Source: Thalassiosira profunda
Taxonomy: Eukaryota; Bacillariophyta; Thalassiosirophyceae; Thalassiosirales; Thalassiosiraceae
Assembly: GCA_036939355.1 (NCBI GenBank)
Contig: JALLAP010002147.1
Span: 1 to 10,935, forward strand
Length of the DNA stretch: 10,935 bases
Direction of reading: 5' to 3'
How positions within the stretch are numbered: the first letter of the stretch is position 1; the number at the start of each line of letters is the position of its first letter. The notes below the pieces were generated by a model, which had not been told where the DNA came from, did no database searches, and saw only the letters and a program-made list of their open reading frames with translations. Below, piece after piece: positions 7,048-10,935 of this stretch. Position numbers and translations under genes: made by a program.

Positions 7048-7572
7048 GGTCGTTGGGTGTCTGGAGGGCGCGGTGCCGAGAATTGTGGCAGCGCGCAAGG
7101 GGGGGGGGGCGAGGAGACCGACGATGTGAATCATCGTCGCAAAAATCTCGACAAACGCGTGCGTGTTCAAAGCGGTATCCTTCGCAGTGAGATGAGCAGC
7201 GGACACCATCGAATGGCTGAAAAGGCTCGCTAGCTGGGGGCAGTGAACCGATGGGTTGGCCACCACATGGTAAGGGAGTCAACCATCAACACACATTGGC
7301 CCTTCTATCTTTGAGTCAAAAGAAGTTCTATTGTTAATTACAGTTCATCTAAGTGGATTGGCAGCTCTTCTGTTGAGGACTATCATCTCTCCGCCGGAGC
7401 GCTTGGCAACTGATTTCTCGCCTTCCCGTGGAGTCCACGCTTGTTACCAACAGGGCGCTGTGGTTTGTTCGGGCGTTCGGCAATGTTGAGATGTGAGCCT
7501 GAGCCGGCGTCGACAACTTTGGCCTCTGATTGCTGCTATAACTCCTCGTGCCCCGATGTGTGTTGTGACGCA
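7048..7572. promoter_or_regulatory. Intergenic region: promoter/5' UTR of the peroxidase-like gene and 3' UTR of the SET gene
   Basis: 525 bp with no exon I can support on either strand. Both flanking genes are on the minus strand, so the low-coordinate end should hold the peroxidase-like gene's 5' UTR and promoter, and the high-coordinate end the 3' UTR of the SET gene. It contains an 11-G homopolymer at 7099-7109 and an AT-rich stretch at about 7303-7350. No tRNA or other RNA gene was recognised. Confidence 0.5.
7099..7109. repeat. G11 homopolymer upstream of the peroxidase-like gene
   Basis: Eleven consecutive G on the plus strand (C11 on the gene strand), 52-62 bp before the ATG at 7047. 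Homopolymers of this length are prone to length errors and to natural length variation. Confidence 0.8.
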
Positions 7573-9196
7573 TTACGACGAATACGAGTATTGAGCCGCG
7601 ATTGGGTCGATCTGCTGTTTCACGTTCATAAACGTCTCTCGAACAAAGTTGTTGTGCGCCACGATCAATGGAAGCCGCGGGTGCGTCTCCAGATCCTTCG
7701 TCGCGGCCTTCTTCTCCAAATCGTCCAGATTGGCCAAGAAGCTGTCAACGTGCTTCTTCAGCTTGCCCACCATCTGCCCCATGTACTGTTGATGGTACGC
7801 GCTCTTCGTTGCCGCATCGCCGTTCACGCAGGCGCGGTAAAACTCCTCCTGTGCCGGTCGATTGTCCGAGAGAATTTGATGTAACAGCACGTCGTAGACC
7901 TCCTCGCTCACTTCGCCCGTGTTGTAGAACAACATTCGAGAGAAGGACAAGCCTATTTCTCGCAGCTCCGTGCTCGGTGTGATGTCCATCATCTTGCAAA
8001 ATGTCGACGGACAAGTCTCGTCGATGAAGCCGTATTTGGCGAACGTTGCCGACGGGTTGGTCAAATAGTAGTCGCCGTAAGACGTCCGCAAAGGCGACCC
8101 GGCCGGGACATCATTTGTTGCATACACGAGACAGCTTCCCTCTTCGTCGTACGATATCTCCACCTCGTGCCCCGAGCTCGCGTGATTGAGCATATCCGCC
8201 ATCGGAATGATGATTCTCTCGCCTCCCACCTCCAAGCTTCTCGTCTCCACGACATTGTAGACCCACTTCAGCAAATCCTCATTGTCCTTCACTTCGTCGC
8301 TCACAAACTCCACGGTTTTGAGGGCCTGTCGGCAGTTGATGAGTTTCACACGCTCTTCCATGCAGAGTTTCGCGGCCAGGGGAGGCAAACAGTCGTAGCA
8401 GCTGGGCGTCATGGACGCTCCATTGTTGAAATACCTCGGCAGCGCATTCACTGAGGAAAGGCATACCAGAACGTTAGCATTTTTTTATACAACCACAAAG
8501 TGGCAAACAAATAAATGCATTCATTTATCACTCACGCCACTGATACCACGGAGAATCCTGCCCCCGCTCGTACTCCACTAGAACTTTCAGAAACAGGTAG
8601 AACAGGGGGAACTGGTCCGCCCCGGCCAAATTGCCAATCAGCTTCTCTGCCGCTTCGCATTGCCCGAATTCCTCCTTGGCCCCGTAGCTCGTGAGGAACA
8701 TGTTGCTCGGGACGTACATGACGCAGGTCCCCTGTTATGATCATAGTGCAAAAGTGAAAGTGGAGCGATACATCGAAGATATGAGCAGTGCAACAACGAT
8801 TGACCAACGACATAAAGCCATCACCATTTGCAAAGTAAGTGCATAACTAACACACATCACGTGCGCCAAACAACAACTCACCGCGGCCACATCCGAACTC
8901 GTCATGGGATAGATATCGTACCACCCGTCGTGGCTCGTCAATTGCACTCCCTCCGCGTTCTGGGCGCCGCAGTTGAACGCCCACTGCTGCAATCCGTCGG
9001 TGTCCCGCGGCGCGTCCTCGGAGAGGTCCACCTTGTTCCTCAGCGCGGTTGATGAGAAAGGGGTTTGCAAATTGTGCCGCGATTGGACCAGCGGGGGGTT
9101 ACCGCCACTGAGACCGAAGGCAGCGGCGCCGCCGGTCCCAGCGATGAGAAGGAATGCGGCGGCGCCGCCGGCTCGGACAGCGGCAAGGAGCGCCAT
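7573..9196 (-). CDS. Plastid SET-domain lysine methyltransferase, Rubisco LSMT-like, three exons
   Basis: Minus-strand exons 9196-8882, 8731-8536 and 8450-7573 join to 462 residues. It transfers methyl groups from S-adenosylmethionine to lysines of a plastid protein. In plants the family acts on Rubisco large subunit and aldolase; the target here is inferred. Residues 1-27 are a signal peptide ending GGAAA-F and a transit region follows, a bipartite plastid presequence. EGVQLTSHDGWYD (82-94), then DVAAGTCVMYVPSNMFLT (about 102-119), opens the SET core. SPWYQWLNALPRYF spans the second splice. MADMLNHASS (254-263) and SYGDYYLTNPSATFAKYGF (294-312) are the SAM-site Asn-His and the pseudoknot/Tyr region. 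The helical C-terminus with HPRLPLIVAHNNFVRETF fits the Rubisco-LS-binding domain. Start chosen at the first ATG before the signal peptide. Divergent from the phosphagen kinase gene. Confidence 0.9.
8451..8535 (-). other. Spliceosomal intron 2 of the SET gene (85 bp)
   Basis: On the gene strand the donor is GTGAGT (8535-8530) and the acceptor CCTCAG (ending 8451). Splicing rebuilds a Leu codon (C + TG) in PWYQW-L-NALPRYF, an expected LSMT-family junction. Confidence 0.9.
8732..8881 (-). other. Spliceosomal intron 1 of the SET gene (150 bp)
   Basis: Donor GTGAGT (8881-8876) and acceptor ATAACAG (ending 8732) on the gene strand. Phase 0: GCC GCG joins GGG ACC, giving DVAA-GTCVMYVP, the expected start of the SET core. 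Confidence 0.9.
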
Positions 9197-9498
9197 GATG
9201 GCCGTTTGTTCCTTCCGTTGTTCCTCCGCTCCCGCCCTTCAGTTCTGAAGTCTGGCAAGTGGGAAAGTCCTTCTCTCCCTCCCGTCCCTCCTCCAGCCAA
9301 CCACACAAAACAGTTCATTCGTTCAACTCAACGCGCCGAAGGCAAGGAGCGAGCGTCGACAACGCCGGTCTCTCTGCGGCACGTCAGGTAGCGGCGCGGC
9401 GCCCGATCGTACCACGGCCAGCCGCCCCAGGACGTGCGGTTGCGGGCGGTGGCTGCAGCGCGAGCGTAGTGCGAGAACTCGGCTCAAACACATAAAAT
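9197..9498. promoter_or_regulatory. Divergent intergenic region between the SET gene and the phosphagen kinase gene
   Basis: 302 bp between two divergent ATGs. Strand-asymmetric pyrimidine-rich tracts occupy about 9209-9300. A small palindrome, CTTCAG-TT-CTGAAG, lies at 9237-9250. The kinase ATG is preceded by an AT-rich ACATAAAAT. No named motif can be assigned. Confidence 0.45.
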
Positions 9499-10935
9499 AT
9501 GAGGGCGCACCCGAGGTCGTGGAAGTTGGCCATCGGCCACTCTCCTTCGCCGCGGCTGTTGGCGGCCATCGTTGGCGGGGTGGGGCTGGCCGGTGCTTCG
9601 TTTGCTGACAATAATAATAGAGCACAAGACGACTCTGAAAATCGGCAGGTGGACGCTGAGACACAAGATAGGCAGCAACCTGTTGTTATGCCGAGAGTTG
9701 CCCGACCAACAGCCCCGACGCCCCAGATGCTAGCCACATCCAATATCCTTGCCACGAGCGACGCATCGGCGGAGAGGGCGGCATCTCTGGCCGCTGCCGC
9801 GAGATTGACGGGGAAGGCGCTGCCGGTTGCAATCAACGAGGAGGGTAACGTGAAGGGCACATTGAAGGGCCAAACGGGCGGTGGTGATGCCCCAGTTGCA
9901 ACTGTAGAAATGGGGGGTGAAAGCGGGGTGGCCCAACGAATGCGCATCAAACCCACCAACCGGTCGAACGGCGGGGCTGATAACAGCTCANGAAAGCGGG
10001 GTGGCCCAACGAATGCGCATCAAACCCACCAACCGGTCGAACGGCGGGGCTGATAACAGCTCATCCGAGGATCAGGGCCAAAGCAACAATGGGAGGCGCC
10101 CGATTCCCTCGCCGTCCGGAGACGATTCCTACCCGGCCTTCACCCCGTACCACCACTCCCTCCTGAAAAAGTACCTCACGCCCGAAGTGTGGGCCAAGCT
10201 CTCGAAACGCTCGACATCGTATGGGACGACGGTGGAGGATATCATACGGGCGGGCTTGGCGCTGCCCATTGGGGCCAACCCGCCTCGGAGAGTGGGGGTA
10301 TTAGTGGGGGATGCGGAATGTTACGAGCTGTTCAAAGATCTGATTGACCCCATTTTATTGGAATACCACGGGATCAAGAGTTACGAGGAGTGGAACGATC
10401 CGGAGCTTCCCAAGGAGCAATACTTCAGCGCGGGAGCCGTGCCGGCGTCCCCTGCGACGACGCTGCATTCGACCGAGGAGGACGAATACGGAGTGATCAA
10501 GAGCAGCGGCGCTGCTGAGGATGTGGACGACGACAACGACTCTTCGTTTCTGCTGGACGAAGAGGACGATATGTTTGTGGAGCGTGAGACACTGCCGTCG
10601 TCCCCGCCACCGCTGGGCACATCGCAATCCTCGGCCCAGCACGTGGCGGCCATTACCTCCAAACGGAAAGCCAGCCTCCGGCGACATCCCACCATCATCA
10701 ACAATCCGCGCTTGGTCACGAATCGGGAGGCGGACCCCGAGGGGAAGTACATTGTAAGCACGCGGATACGCCTCGCCCGGTCGCTGGACGGGGTCAAGTT
10801 CCCCCCGGTCATGTCCCGGAGCGATCGGAGGAAGGTGGAACGCCTGATCCACGAGTGCACGCGGCACTTCCAGGCGCCCAATTTGGCGCACGGGACGTAC
10901 CTCCCGATCCTGCAAATGTCAAACGATCAGAACCT
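9499..10935 (+). CDS. Phosphagen (guanidino) kinase with N-terminal presequence and acidic insert; partial, frame broken by assembly gap
   Basis: Counting one copy of the 72-bp repeat around the N at 9991, the frame runs 454 codons to the right edge without a stop. It should reversibly move phosphate between ATP and a guanidino compound. Residues 1-36 are basic, then hydrophobic (LLAAIVGGVGLAGASFA), fitting a signal peptide, anchor or mitochondrial presequence. About 150 low-complexity residues follow. The N-terminal kinase domain is at about 196-270: KYLTPEVWAKL, YGTTVEDIIRAGL, VGDAECYELFKDLIDPILLEYH. The catalytic domain opens at DPEGKYIVSTRIRLARSL (388-405), then MSRSDRRKVERL. Between them lies an acidic, Ser/Pro-rich insert of about 100 residues where family members have a short linker. 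The specificity loop before VGDAE has creatine-kinase-like rather than shorter arginine-kinase-like length. The catalytic Cys region lies beyond the window, so the substrate is undecided. Confidence 0.88.
9919..9990. repeat. 72-bp direct repeat, copy 1 (gap artefact at 9991)
   Basis: Base-for-base identical to 9992-10063, with one N between. It encodes the linker around ESGVAQRMRIKPTNRS of the phosphagen kinase. From 9499 to 9990 is exactly 164 codons and the frame resumes at 10064, so only one copy belongs in the gene. Confidence 0.93.
9991..9991. other. Single-N assembly gap
   Basis: One undetermined base between two identical 72-bp blocks inside the phosphagen kinase gene; same form as the gap at 6290. 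Confidence 0.93.
9992..10063. repeat. 72-bp direct repeat, copy 2 (gap artefact at 9991)
   Basis: Second identical copy; see 9919-9990. Read as it stands, the 73 extra bases shift the frame and give a stop codon within this copy. Confidence 0.93.

Noticed and set aside
6073..7233. Long plus-strand frames across the peroxidase-like gene
   Set aside because: GC-rich antisense shadows, one reading through the N, without recognisable domains.
7048..7572. Possible tRNA, small RNA or extra exon in the 525-bp gap
   Set aside because: No cloverleaf boxes, no splice-bounded frame and no recognisable peptide on either strand.
9384..9959. Minus-strand frame of 191 codons
   Set aside because: It lies opposite the phosphagen kinase presequence and the divergent promoter, and shows no domain.
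10355..10915. Minus-strand frames near the right edge
   Set aside because: Antisense to the phosphagen kinase catalytic region, whose sense frame has clear family motifs.
1..10935. CRISPR array, insertion sequence, integron, bacterial operon or virus
   Set aside because: No spaced repeats, transposase, terminal repeats or bacterial ribosome sites; introns and plastid presequences show a eukaryotic nuclear locus.

Overview
The window looks like nuclear DNA of a photosynthetic stramenopile, an ochrophyte alga such as a diatom relative. The evidence is: (i) coding frames broken by short introns that all begin GTGAGT and end CAG; (ii) two plastid proteins whose signal peptides end in an Ala-Ala-Phe context followed by a transit peptide, the bipartite presequence of secondary red plastids; (iii) type II membrane sulfotransferases and a family-31 glycosyltransferase carrying a Cys/His-rich tail of a kind I associate with algal proteins. 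The genus cannot be told from the sequence.

Layout. Positions 1-243 (minus): 5' end of a type II membrane protein leaving the left edge. 567-1754 and 2032-3096 (plus): two sulfotransferases sharing a near-identical N-terminal membrane anchor. 3124-4071 (minus): a third sulfotransferase of another subfamily, convergent with the second at 27 bp. 4362-5548 (plus): GT31 glycosyltransferase with one 74-bp intron. 5676-7047 (minus): plastid, probably thylakoid-lumenal, class I peroxidase-like protein lacking the haem and catalytic residues. 7573-9196 (minus): plastid SET-domain methyltransferase of the Rubisco LSMT type, three exons. 9499-10935 (plus): phosphagen (guanidino) kinase with an N-terminal hydrophobic presequence, running off the right edge.

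The left half reads as a small Golgi cluster for a sulfated glycan: three sulfotransferases, one beta-glycosyltransferase and one unidentified Golgi-type membrane protein. The right half holds plastid and energy genes with no evident link to it. Three divergent gene pairs share intergenic spaces of 290-323 bp, and convergent genes lie 27 and 127 bp apart, so the genome is compact.

Two single-N gaps (6290 and 9991) are each flanked by an exact 72-bp direct repeat. Counting one copy only restores a continuous reading frame in both affected genes, so these are very probably unmerged contig ends and not biological duplications. An uncorrected gene model would split the peroxidase-like gene and the phosphagen kinase.
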